This document shows, in pieces, positions 56,901-64,000 of a stretch of 64,000 nt of DNA. Positions within the stretch are counted from its first letter, which is position 1. Every line of letters begins with the position of its first letter. A model generated the notes under the pieces. The model was not told the origin of the DNA. It made no database searches and saw only the letters and a program-made list of their open reading frames with translations. Source of the DNA: Planctomycetota bacterium. GTDB lineage: Bacteria; Planctomycetota; UBA8108; JACQVS01. The translations under genes were made by a program, and so were the position numbers. Where the stretch lies: assembly GCA_028280485.1 (NCBI GenBank), contig JANQLS010000007.1:62001-126000 (forward strand), in the 5' to 3' direction.

Positions 56901-57515
56901 CCTAACCTCAAAATCGATGGCCGTGAACTCAAAATTGAACTGCCCCAAGAAGCATTACTCGAAATTCAAGCGAGAGTGGCGACAAACTCACAAGCTCGAT
57001 ACTCCATCGGACTCCGTCATCGTTTGAAACCACCCTTTGCTCAAGCTTATTCAACGGCTCAGTATTTAAAGAAATCAAGGAAGCTTCGATTCAAGCAACT
57101 GCCCCCAGGTCCTTACTTCCTTTCGGTCTACAGTAATTCAACTCAAGACAATACGAGTTGGCAGTTCTTAGGAACTCTGGATTTAGATTTAGTAAGTGGG
57201 GAAAATCCCCAGATGGAACTTCAGCTCGATCAATTTGAAAACAACTTCAGTTCCATTGAGGGGCAAGTGAAAACCCAACTCGATCCGAAATCGTTAGCAG
57301 TTGAAATTCGCTTGGTGAACAACACCACTGATCGAGTGCCTTCGAGAGCTCTATCCTTAGATGCCGACGGGAAATTCATTCTCAAGGGACTGCCCGAAGG
57401 GAAATACCGCATTCAAGCCAGGACCCGTGAACGTAAACCGAAATTGTTAGGAACGACCACCGTTCAAGTGGGTAATCGTCGGGATGAACAAGTAGAGTTG
57501 AAATTGAAGGAATAA
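53952..57515 (+). CDS. Membrane-tethered ECF sigma factor fused to carboxypeptidase-regulatory-like repeats
   Basis: 1187 residues. Residues ~20-185 are a complete ECF sigma factor: region 2 (FNEIVSRYAGLVYGVGMRVL, NDAEDITQECFLKLA) and region 4 (LPEDERHLIVSHFLGRKTHKEIA in part, LGVSRQTVTYRLQQSIEKL). An Ala/Thr-rich linker leads to one membrane helix (~246-266). A Ser/Pro-rich segment follows, then seven or eight extracytoplasmic beta-sandwich units of carboxypeptidase-regulatory type, each opening like LTGTVYSPDNRPQEGV or IAGTVIDEEGNPVRAQV. The layout suggests an external sensor directly joined to a sigma factor. No anti-sigma gene is adjacent. Such fusions are known from planctomycetes. Confidence 0.9.
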   Translation: MTPFNSSETYPDQDLLGRWFERREAEAFNEIVSRYAGLVYGVGMRVLRNANDAEDITQECFLKLAKGEQVPQKSLAGWLHTVANHLALDLLRSKSRRRAREQKYSESFDKDSQTRETNEWENIQNQVDLCIAELPEDERHLIVSHFLGRKTHKEIAKELGVSRQTVTYRLQQSIEKLRKVLAKKGYVASVTALTLGLSQTASAAPPAVLSTLGKLALFGPASTTSTTLTATQPLVILGSIAMTKKLTISLIAAIILCTGSWIILFNLETPPSELSQAASNSDSSDPSQGLEISSPEIQTQPISSVPESTIPKSQNNSGPPVLTGTVYSPDNRPQEGVRLVIVVGTIMKPDSVRPLIETTSDAEGRFEFHAPEDGAIQPSPLSSPANGEKALLLGLHSQTGFGWSEIPPLNSEDDPTEFNLSLQPLASISGQIYDLSNNQGLPGIPIACSFSPAGQQGTEAMIDFGIAPKIFPEFATSKIAYTTDKEGLYRFITPGDCVLKIQFDSTQTDYVVPGFSTRSVQLQYTLKEGEERLNVDFGLAPGSSVSGWLVDGDGNRVKNATVELLSSYATKIKRRLQSDAQGQFLFRGLASNATYLINAWVPKKSNGKSEVISIPSPQKIENLEVKLIEGIPFKGGFRDENGTPIPNLSMTLESEFVLQTTTSGIEAVKTGTDGLFSFPHVAPGEYLLRPYPQSHKSKTFNVIIEAESETTSDSFRWFELQTISEGFIAGTVIDEEGNPVRAQVTARRGGKLRGKVITNEQGQFHIKGLDHPSGYVIAAQNGTHYGPRHKNIDLYTSDLTLQVFRRGQIVGKVTDIKTGEPIERFEVRAAFTRPDGNKFHFKWITFENLEGDFKIERAEPDPVRAEVFIRAPGYLSQKIKDILVPPGEDTTPVQVRLEKGQALSGQIVDQKTKEPLEGVRVRAHKRPNFQPALIDMKHASWFGEDSWSPGMSNAEGEFDIWGVKTGESLHLVAWKDGYGITTLPNLKIDGRELKIELPQEALLEIQARVATNSQARYSIGLRHRLKPPFAQAYSTAQYLKKSRKLRFKQLPPGPYFLSVYSNSTQDNTSWQFLGTLDLDLVSGENPQMELQLDQFENNFSSIEGQVKTQLDPKSLAVEIRLVNNTTDRVPSRALSLDADGKFILKGLPEGKYRIQARTRERKPKLLGTTTVQVGNRRDEQVELKLKE

Positions 57516-58088
57516 TTTGGATTTTTGGCGTTGTGTTAAATGAGTTGAGGTTGTTCATAGGTTTCGACCTAGTATTAACTAACGACCTCTCTCACCTTGA
57601 GATATCAGATGAGAAAAATTCACCGATAATTTTTTTTAATAAAACCGTCCGGATCACCCGCATCCAAACGTTTTCTTAATTGCTCATTGAGAGTGATGAG
57701 TGATTCAATAGATAGTGGTCGAAAGAAAATCGTTCCGGCAAGCGGACTCTCTTCTAACGCTTTGAGATCGGGACACCTCGCTCAATTATGAATTGAGCTC
57801 AAGGGCAATCAATATCGAAAAACACTCAGGTGTTCTACCTAGTGTTGCCGATGGCTTGCCTCTTTTAACAAAGTAAATACGCGTATTTTTACCCCTTACT
57901 TTGCCCGCAACGGCAAAGGTACAAAACCTACAAATAGATATCTAGGGTATAGAACCGAGGCTTTTGACGCAGGATCAACCATCCGGGCGTTGATCCTACT
58001 GTAACGACTGGATAAGGATAATATTATTCCAATCTAGCTCTACAGGATTCTCGTGTCTTGTGGGAAAGCTACCTACGTGAGGTTCACC
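57516..58088. other. Intergenic region with a possible gene remnant
   Basis: About 570 bp. The left part holds a minus-strand open stretch described separately. The right part has a hairpin AGGATCAAC/GTTGATCCT (about 57970-57996) and AT-rich DNA likely to be promoter and leader for the 58089 gene. No RNA gene was recognised. Confidence 0.4.
57620..57781 (-). pseudogene. Possible C-terminal coding remnant without a start codon
   Basis: A minus-strand frame of 53 codons ends in TGA at 57620-57622 and is bounded upstream by an in-frame TGA (57782-57784). No ATG or GTG occurs near its beginning. The predicted peptide looks protein-like, e.g. ESPLAGTIFFRPLSIESL and LRKRLDAGDPDGFIKKNYR. It may be the tail of a decayed gene. 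Chance openness over 53 codons is also possible, and I cannot name a family. Confidence 0.25.
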
Positions 58089-61000
58089 ATGTTGAATACA
58101 TTTTCTTTCCGTAACCATATTTTGGAGGCTGGATCCTTCCTTTCGAGGATCAAAAATTTTACCCTTCGCATCCTACTTCTTCTGCTTTTAGGGGGGTCGA
58201 CTTCCCTTTTTGCTCAAAACTTTGAAGGAGATAAAGATTTCCTGCGGGGGGATAACGACGCCAATCAGGAACACGACATCGGCGATCCCATTCACGGATT
58301 GCTTTGGCTCTTTGCGGGAGGCCCCAAGCCGGGTTGCTTCGACTCTGCGGATGCCAATGATGATTCGAAGATCAATCTTGGGGATCCGATCTTTTCTCTA
58401 GGTTTCTTGTTCTTAGGTAGAGCAGCCCCTCCACCACCCTTTACCCACTGTGGAGTGGATCCAACCCCCGATGGTTTGGGCTGCATAATTTACCCTCCCT
58501 GTGATCCTAATCCTCCCTTAACCTTCCAGGATACAATCGGTCCTGAAGGAGGAGAGATTAAAGACGATGACGGCCAATTCAAGTTGTTGATCCCGCCGGG
58601 AGCCTTGAGTCAGCCTTTCGATTTCAACGTGGAACTTTGGGTCGATCCTCCTGCTGATAGCAACCCGCTTTTAGGCAGCCCGAGAGTGATCATCGAGACC
58701 ACGCCTCCCATAATTAAGCCCCTACCCATTCCAGCGGAATTGCACTTACAACTCCCAGAGGCTCACATGGTGACACCCGAAGAAATTTATATGTCTCATG
58801 TGAAAAAAGTAATCACGGATGACGATACGATTCCGAGATCTTGGATCTGGTTTCCTCACGCTTCCCGGGGTCCCAGTGATCCGAATGAACCTGAAGATTT
58901 TGGAAACTGTGAATCCCCTATTCACGAATTCGGAGAATATGCATTAACGTTCCCGCCTCCAATAGATTGTGTTCCTGATCCATCCTTATTGGCACCACCG
59001 ACTCCTCCAGAAGGTTGTCGCTACGTCGGACGCCATGTCGTCATCAACAGTGTTTATGACACTGAACGATCGACCGTTCCTTTGAATCGACCCTTTTCAC
59101 CGAATGATAAAATCATCATTCGAAGTGAAACCGAAGTGATCGACTTGAACACCACCTGCGATGTCATCGTCGCTCATGTCTTCGAACCTCTAGAGGCTGA
59201 AGTTTCTTTATGTGACGTACCGGATGAGTGTTTAACTCCACCTCCGACACCACCAGGTTATCGATACGTGGGTCGGGATGTGGTGATCAATAGCGCTCTC
59301 GCCGAAACGACCGTTCCCTTTGATCACATTCCGATACCTTCGGATCTTCATCTGCTTCGGAGTAAGACGAAGGTCGTCGATGGAGTGCTAGATTGTGATG
59401 TGATCGTTCAGCATCTCTACGAACGCGTTCATGAAGTGGATGCCACTTCCTTCATCGGACCTCGGGGAGGTATCATCGAATCGAGTGATGGTCAGGTAGC
59501 GATTCAATTCCCACCGGGAGCCCTCCGAGAGGAGACTGAAGTCCAACTCAAAGTTTCACCTCCGCCCATCGAGCGAGAAGACGCCTTGGTCGTCCTTCCG
59601 ATCTTTGAACTCTGCCTCGATCCTTTACCTCCAACTCCATTTCCAGTAGGAGCTCAGTTGGTTTTCCCTGGTCTCTCGACGGATGATTTTTCGGATCTGA
59701 GAGTGGCTCAACATTTCACCTTCCCCTCGATTCCTATCGTCCAATCGGGCGATGGTTTCCCTCCTCAGCAGCATCTCCTTCCGATGCCAACGACGAATTA
59801 CACCGAACAGAGAAATCCTTCGATCGTCGTAACCGGACCGGGAAAGTATACAGCCGTTGCTGCTCAAGATGACACTTGGCAACCCACCGCCGAAGAACTC
59901 GCCCCTCCTCCACCTCCGGAAGGCTACGAATATGTAGGGCGAGAAGTGGTCATCGATCATGTGTACAGTGACAGTCATTCGAATGTTCCCCTCACTCGCC
60001 CCTCGTGCCCGGATGATCGAGATTTGATTTCGAGTCGTACCCGAGTGGAAGACTTCGTGACGATCTGTGACATCATCGTCTCTCATAAATTTCAAAAAAT
60101 CGGTACTGAAAAACCCTGCTCAGTTCCAGAGGGTTGTTTGATACCTCCTCCGACTCCCGTGGGTTATCGATACGTGGGGTACGATGCGATCGTCGACTTC
60201 GCTCTCGAAGACACAACCATTCCATTGACTCGATTAGCCCAACCTACAGATTTAAATTTCATTAAGAGTCTTTCTACTGCTATCGATCATCAAATCGAAT
60301 GCGATATCATCGTGAGGCATCTCTTCGTCCCGATCGATCCCCCTTCACTCACACAAGCGGTAGACTCTAACGGAGATGCCATCACCACTCCGGAGGGCTT
60401 TCCATCAGGCGATGCAACTCTCCTGGTACCTCCTAATTATCTTCAAGATGAGATCGATCTTCTCTTACAAGGATTTCCTCCTCAACCCTTGGAATCAGGA
60501 GGGTTGAGACCTCCATTACTGGGGATTGATTTACAAGAACCTCTCGGCTTAGAGCCTCCACTCTTTCCTACTCCTCATCTGGGTTTCTTAGATCCTCCTG
60601 GTCAAGACAGCATCCTTGGAGTTCTCATTGAACCTAAAGGAACAGTGATTCCCGGAATGGGCATCGGCACGCCTCCTTTCCAGTACATGCTTCCCTTGGA
60701 TCATACTCGGGGCGCTGAAGGAGGAGGATTAACCGTGATAGCGCCTCGGTCAGGAGTCTACGGCCCTATTCCGGCCGCTCAAAGTGAATGGAGTCCTTCC
60801 GAGGAAGCATTAGCAAAGCCCCCGACACCTGAAGGCTATACCTACTTGGGTCGATCCGTCGTTATCGATTTCGTCCTCAACGAAGATTTGACGACGGCTC
60901 CCATCGCCAGGCTATCCAGTGAAAACGATATCAATGTGATTCACTCGGAAACCAAGGTGGAAGATTTTGTCACCGTTTGTGACATCATCGTCAGCCACCT

Positions 61001-61727
61001 CTTCGCAAAGATTGGTGAGGAGATCGGTGAATGTGTCGTCAACGATGATCTCTTGATTCCACCGGATCCTCCGCCCGGATTCCGCTACGTTGGAATGGAT
61101 GTGGTGGTCAATTTTGTTTACGACGATGAGTTGTCGACCGCGCCCTTAGAACGACCGTGGAGCCCTGACGATCTCGTTCTAATCAAATCGGACACGACCG
61201 TAGAAAACAGCTCTCTACTGTGGGACATCATCGTCGCTCACATCTTTGAGCCCGATCCTCAAGGGAATCCATCGCTAGTTCCCAGCTTGCTGAGCGATCC
61301 CCCACAACAACAACTGCAGGTTCGACCGGGTCCCATTCCTCCCCCGAACCCCCAAGCACCGCAAATTCAGTTCGTGAATATCATTCCCTTAATCGGTGAA
61401 CCGCCCCAACCCGGCCCCCCGGGTGGACCCGTTCCCCCTGGAGAACAGTTCATGCTCCAGATTCACAACATCATCAACAACCCCGCTAATATGATCATTT
61501 TGCAGGGCCAAGGTGAGGACGAGCATCTGATGGTACAAGGGATCAACAGCTTTCCTCATCCGAGTGGGCAGGGATGGATATCCCAAGCCATACTCCGGAT
61601 TCCTCCTGATCCTCAGTTTGTGGGCTTACACAACGTTCTGGTAGCGATTGGAAATGCCGTTGACATCGTAGGAGCAGCGGTGAGTCAACCGGCGCCGCTT
61701 CAAATAAATTGTCAGGATTTACGGTAA
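58089..61727 (+). CDS. Secreted protein of three ZU5-like plus paired-repeat super-modules, N-terminal dockerin-like domain
   Basis: About 1212 residues. The signal peptide (LRILLLLLLGGSTSLFAQ) is followed by a dockerin-like pair (~52-112, LRGDNDANQEHDIGDPI, ADANDDSKINLGDPI). A module then occurs three times: a ZU5-like domain (GPEGGEI, LLIPPGAL; GPRGGII, IQFPPGAL; a third degenerate), then two ~70-residue repeats, A and B. The repeats share the pattern P-P-x-G-[YF]-x-YVG-x-D/H-VVI and CD[VI]IV-x-H-x-F. A starts at ~303, 607 and 910; B at ~382, 685 and 991. A final beta domain (~1060-1212) has no clear relative. GAGG precedes the ATG at 58089. No enzyme motif is seen. The 3' end overlaps the convergent gene by 9 bp. 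Confidence 0.82.
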   Translation: MLNTFSFRNHILEAGSFLSRIKNFTLRILLLLLLGGSTSLFAQNFEGDKDFLRGDNDANQEHDIGDPIHGLLWLFAGGPKPGCFDSADANDDSKINLGDPIFSLGFLFLGRAAPPPPFTHCGVDPTPDGLGCIIYPPCDPNPPLTFQDTIGPEGGEIKDDDGQFKLLIPPGALSQPFDFNVELWVDPPADSNPLLGSPRVIIETTPPIIKPLPIPAELHLQLPEAHMVTPEEIYMSHVKKVITDDDTIPRSWIWFPHASRGPSDPNEPEDFGNCESPIHEFGEYALTFPPPIDCVPDPSLLAPPTPPEGCRYVGRHVVINSVYDTERSTVPLNRPFSPNDKIIIRSETEVIDLNTTCDVIVAHVFEPLEAEVSLCDVPDECLTPPPTPPGYRYVGRDVVINSALAETTVPFDHIPIPSDLHLLRSKTKVVDGVLDCDVIVQHLYERVHEVDATSFIGPRGGIIESSDGQVAIQFPPGALREETEVQLKVSPPPIEREDALVVLPIFELCLDPLPPTPFPVGAQLVFPGLSTDDFSDLRVAQHFTFPSIPIVQSGDGFPPQQHLLPMPTTNYTEQRNPSIVVTGPGKYTAVAAQDDTWQPTAEELAPPPPPEGYEYVGREVVIDHVYSDSHSNVPLTRPSCPDDRDLISSRTRVEDFVTICDIIVSHKFQKIGTEKPCSVPEGCLIPPPTPVGYRYVGYDAIVDFALEDTTIPLTRLAQPTDLNFIKSLSTAIDHQIECDIIVRHLFVPIDPPSLTQAVDSNGDAITTPEGFPSGDATLLVPPNYLQDEIDLLLQGFPPQPLESGGLRPPLLGIDLQEPLGLEPPLFPTPHLGFLDPPGQDSILGVLIEPKGTVIPGMGIGTPPFQYMLPLDHTRGAEGGGLTVIAPRSGVYGPIPAAQSEWSPSEEALAKPPTPEGYTYLGRSVVIDFVLNEDLTTAPIARLSSENDINVIHSETKVEDFVTVCDIIVSHLFAKIGEEIGECVVNDDLLIPPDPPPGFRYVGMDVVVNFVYDDELSTAPLERPWSPDDLVLIKSDTTVENSSLLWDIIVAHIFEPDPQGNPSLVPSLLSDPPQQQLQVRPGPIPPPNPQAPQIQFVNIIPLIGEPPQPGPPGGPVPPGEQFMLQIHNIINNPANMIILQGQGEDEHLMVQGINSFPHPSGQGWISQAILRIPPDPQFVGLHNVLVAIGNAVDIVGAAVSQPAPLQINCQDLR

Positions 61728-63848
61728 TTTTTTTAACCAGCTCAAAAAGGCTTCTTGTTGTGCTTTTTGAAAACGTTGCGTATCAACGGGCTGAATTAGA
61801 GTCATATTTGATTTTAAGCTCGACAGCATAACTTCCCTACTGAGCTTAAGTAGAGAAACGCTATCGATCGTACGATCTCGATGAGCCCCTAAGATCCAAA
61901 CCGGTCGGGGTTGGATCTTCTTGAGGAGGCCATCGAGATCGTAGGGTAGTTCGGCTTCCTTACCTTCAAATAAACCAAGGCGCGGAACTAAGGCGTGCCA
62001 CTGCCAGAGTTTTCGAAGGCCTCCGGTCTCCCGTTTGAGTTTCGTCGAACGCAAGGGGGTGAGGCCAGACACACAAGCGACTCTTTGAATGCGTTGATCC
62101 AAAGCTGCAGCGTGAATAGCAACCCAGCTTCCCAGAGCATAGCCTAGGACGGTAACTTTTTGAGAATCGATCTTAGGTAAGGGAGATTGGGACTCACCCT
62201 TCCCGTCGAGGAGAAAATCTACGGCCCGTTGAACATCATGAACCATTCTCCCAAGCTTCGACCAGTGGGGATTGTTTTTATAAAAATCTCTGCCTTCCAA
62301 CAGGCGTAGTCCAAATCCACATTGATCGTAAGCGAGGACCACATACCCTTGAGAAGCCAAGCGATGGTACACCGTCGTGCCTTGAACTCCGTAGCCCTCG
62401 TTGTATCCACTGTGGTAGGAGAAAGGGTGGAGCCAAATGATGGCTTCACGCTCCCCCTGAATATCGGGCTTCAAGTAAATATTGCCTCGAACGCCTTCCC
62501 CGAAGTTGACGGGGATTCGTTGGACTCCCTGAACCGCCCAACGATCGTGGGTCATCATTTTGGATTCATCTGGAGTTAAGAATTTCGCTTTTGAAGCGAG
62601 TGGAACCGTCTCGGGCTTCTCACCCAGCATCCACTGGATGGCTTGATCGACTGATTTAGGCAAATCCAAACGTTCTTTGGATTGAGTAGCCTTCCAGGCT
62701 TCCCAATCGAAATGATGAATGAATTCTTCAGGAAAGGCCTTGGGATCGAGTTGCTTACGCCCGAATGCTCGATCGATCCAATCTAAATTTTCCTGACGCT
62801 GTTTCTCCGTGATGGGATTGTGCTGCCCCGCTCGGTAATGGATTCGAAGATTATCTTTTTGATTGAGGAACTCGTAGACTTTTTGACCTTCGAGGTAAGC
62901 TCTCTCAACGGCAAATGTCGGCTCTGATCCATCGTTGTGAGCGGTGTGAATTAAGCAATGTCGAGGGGCGATTAGGGCATACCAAGCGTGAGCATCGATC
63001 GGGAGTTCGTGTTCTCTCCCGGTAAAAGATCTTAAACTTGGAAGAAACCATTCACTGGGAAAATCAGACGGAGCTTCTGCGCAAGTATCCCTCGATGTGA
63101 ATCGATAAGGACACGACCCGGGCGAACCGGGGCTGCGAGCCACTACGCAAGTGATACGCTCATCGAAAGCCGTGGCGATCATCGATTGTTTGCCGTAACG
63201 AGAAAAGCCGATGATCGAAACTTGCCCCTCTTGAACCTTAGCTGGGCTTTCACTCGATAATAGAAAATCCAAAGTCCGACTAGCTAACCAAGCCTTGGTG
63301 GAGATCTCAGTCCAAGTGGCTTGGGGATATTCCTTCCGAAAGGTTTTCCAAACGCTATCGTAACCGGAAAAGTTTTTTTCACGGTGATGGCTATCAACCC
63401 CCGGATAGAGAGCCACCATATAACCTCGTTCAAGCGCGATTTCAGCCCAACGCATTTGATAGTATCGAGGTTGAGTTAACAGGAGCGGGAAGGGTCCCTT
63501 GCCTTTGGGAATCCAAAGGTGAATTTGAAAGGAAGCCTTATTGGTTGTATTCCAAGTTAATTTTAAGACGAGCTTTCGATCACCATCGACCGAATCAGAA
63601 GTTGCAGATATTTGCTCGACTTGAAGGAGCTTGGGAGTTGTCTTTGGAAAGTAGCCGATGAAATATTTTTGAAGAAGGTTTCGAATTTCAGTTTTTCGTT
63701 GTTGGAAATCTTCTTGGGTCTCAACCTTTTTCCCATTTAAGAATTCAAGTAAGGGCGGGAGGTCTGCTCGGGGTTTGAATTCTTGGGTTTGGGTGGGGAG
63801 GCAGGTTAGAAGTGAAAGTAATGTGTAGAGGAAGATTTTATGGTTCAT
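61719..63848 (-). CDS. Two-domain secreted esterase: CE15-like domain plus inactive-looking hydrolase domain
   Basis: 709 residues with a signal peptide (IFLYTLLSLLTCLPTQTQ). Residues ~25-365 resemble the CE15 glucuronoyl esterases: GFSRYGK with Ser216, W-F-x-P-x-LRSFTGREHELPIDAHAWYALIAPR in segments, and His342 in AGQHNP. Residues ~430-709 are a second alpha/beta hydrolase, similar to dienelactone hydrolase/acetyl xylan esterase types. Its nucleophile elbow reads LGYALGSW (Ala570 instead of Ser), and no histidine is seen at the usual C-terminal place. The CE15-like half may cleave uronate esters in polysaccharides. It converges on and overlaps the 58089 gene. Confidence 0.85.
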   Translation of the reverse strand: MNHKIFLYTLLSLLTCLPTQTQEFKPRADLPPLLEFLNGKKVETQEDFQQRKTEIRNLLQKYFIGYFPKTTPKLLQVEQISATSDSVDGDRKLVLKLTWNTTNKASFQIHLWIPKGKGPFPLLLTQPRYYQMRWAEIALERGYMVALYPGVDSHHREKNFSGYDSVWKTFRKEYPQATWTEISTKAWLASRTLDFLLSSESPAKVQEGQVSIIGFSRYGKQSMIATAFDERITCVVARSPGSPGSCPYRFTSRDTCAEAPSDFPSEWFLPSLRSFTGREHELPIDAHAWYALIAPRHCLIHTAHNDGSEPTFAVERAYLEGQKVYEFLNQKDNLRIHYRAGQHNPITEKQRQENLDWIDRAFGRKQLDPKAFPEEFIHHFDWEAWKATQSKERLDLPKSVDQAIQWMLGEKPETVPLASKAKFLTPDESKMMTHDRWAVQGVQRIPVNFGEGVRGNIYLKPDIQGEREAIIWLHPFSYHSGYNEGYGVQGTTVYHRLASQGYVVLAYDQCGFGLRLLEGRDFYKNNPHWSKLGRMVHDVQRAVDFLLDGKGESQSPLPKIDSQKVTVLGYALGSWVAIHAAALDQRIQRVACVSGLTPLRSTKLKRETGGLRKLWQWHALVPRLGLFEGKEAELPYDLDGLLKKIQPRPVWILGAHRDRTIDSVSLLKLSREVMLSSLKSNMTLIQPVDTQRFQKAQQEAFLSWLKKLP

Positions 63849-63902
63849 TTCTCTTTAGACCGCATATTCGACACGCGCAGGTGTTGGGTTTTAATAGCCA
63901 TT

Positions 63903-64000
63903 AACTCGCCCGGAGCGTAAGCGACGGGAGACTTAATATTTTTATTCTTCATCATCGTAGAAGCAGCCGCTTCCACCAAGGGCTAAAAGCCCGCAGCTTA
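63903..64000. repeat. Family C half-site and start of a family D element at the window edge
   Basis: GCCCGGAGCGTAAGCGACGGG at 63908-63928 matches the half-site at 48573-48593. CCACCAAGGGCTAAAAGCCC at 63973-63992 matches the first hairpin of the family D element at 18511. The rest lies outside the window. Confidence 0.7.

Noticed and set aside
57940-58088. Cyclic-di-GMP-type riboswitch upstream of the 58089 gene
   Set aside because: A hairpin and a GACGCA string are present, but the conserved core of the known riboswitch classes could not be lined up.
59625-60095. 156-codon minus-strand frame inside the super-module gene
   Set aside because: Antisense to a clear repeat protein; no independent evidence.

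Overview
The window looks like chromosomal DNA from a marine-type planctomycete or a close relative. This is inferred from gene content, not from any rRNA or marker gene. Supporting signs are: four formylglycine-type sulfatase domains; a membrane-tethered ECF sigma factor fused to carboxypeptidase-regulatory-like repeats; several secreted proteins with dockerin-like EF-hand pairs of the form F-[IL]-RGD-x-N-x-D-G; F5/8 type C domains; Tat-exported TIM-barrel proteins; and weak or absent Shine-Dalgarno sites. No rRNA, tRNA, CRISPR array, transposase or phage gene was found.

Region 1 (1-8.6 kb) is core metabolism: dCTP deaminase, a TatD-like hydrolase with a small partner, MogA, FolE2 followed by a MazG-like pyrophosphohydrolase and a 66-residue protein, a HIT hydrolase, an Mg-type HemB, a methyltransferase and SufE. 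Region 2 (8.6-18.4 kb) is polysaccharide oriented: a Tat-exported sugar isomerase-like protein, an M24 peptidase, a lipoprotein sulfatase, an (alpha/alpha)6 glycosidase with discoidin domains, an esterase-sulfatase fusion and a nitrilase. The last three are nearly contiguous and look like one operon. Region 3 (18.4-24.7 kb) is a histidine kinase and response regulator followed by a secreted HEAT-repeat protein. Region 4 (24.9-35.2 kb) has an App1-like phosphatase overlapping a sulfatase, a divergent PhoD-like phosphatase, and a minus-strand operon of octaheme cytochrome, VTC domain, DUF4956 and CotH.

Region 5 (35.7-40.4 kb) is a minor-pilin cluster (PilW-, PilV- and PilX-like) with a HEAT protein. 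Its PilX-like protein carries an extraordinary ~355-residue Lys/Gly/Cys/Pro/Tyr/Ser low-complexity domain with (Gly-Lys)n tracts. This is my leading candidate for something undescribed. RsmB and a YgiQ-type radical SAM protein follow. Region 6 (44.3-63.9 kb) is a secretome island: four dockerin-like proteins, one of them also with two cohesin-like domains and one built from three copies of a ~304-residue super-module; a sulfatase; the transmembrane sigma-factor fusion; and a CE15-like esterase with a second, apparently dead hydrolase domain.

Intergenic DNA is packed with palindromic repeat elements of at least five families. Two families are strings of hairpins in which conserved linkers alternate with stems whose sequence changes while pairing is kept, and they appear to exchange modules. 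Several starts given here are shorter than the maximal open frame because a Shine-Dalgarno, signal peptide or repeat boundary favours them.
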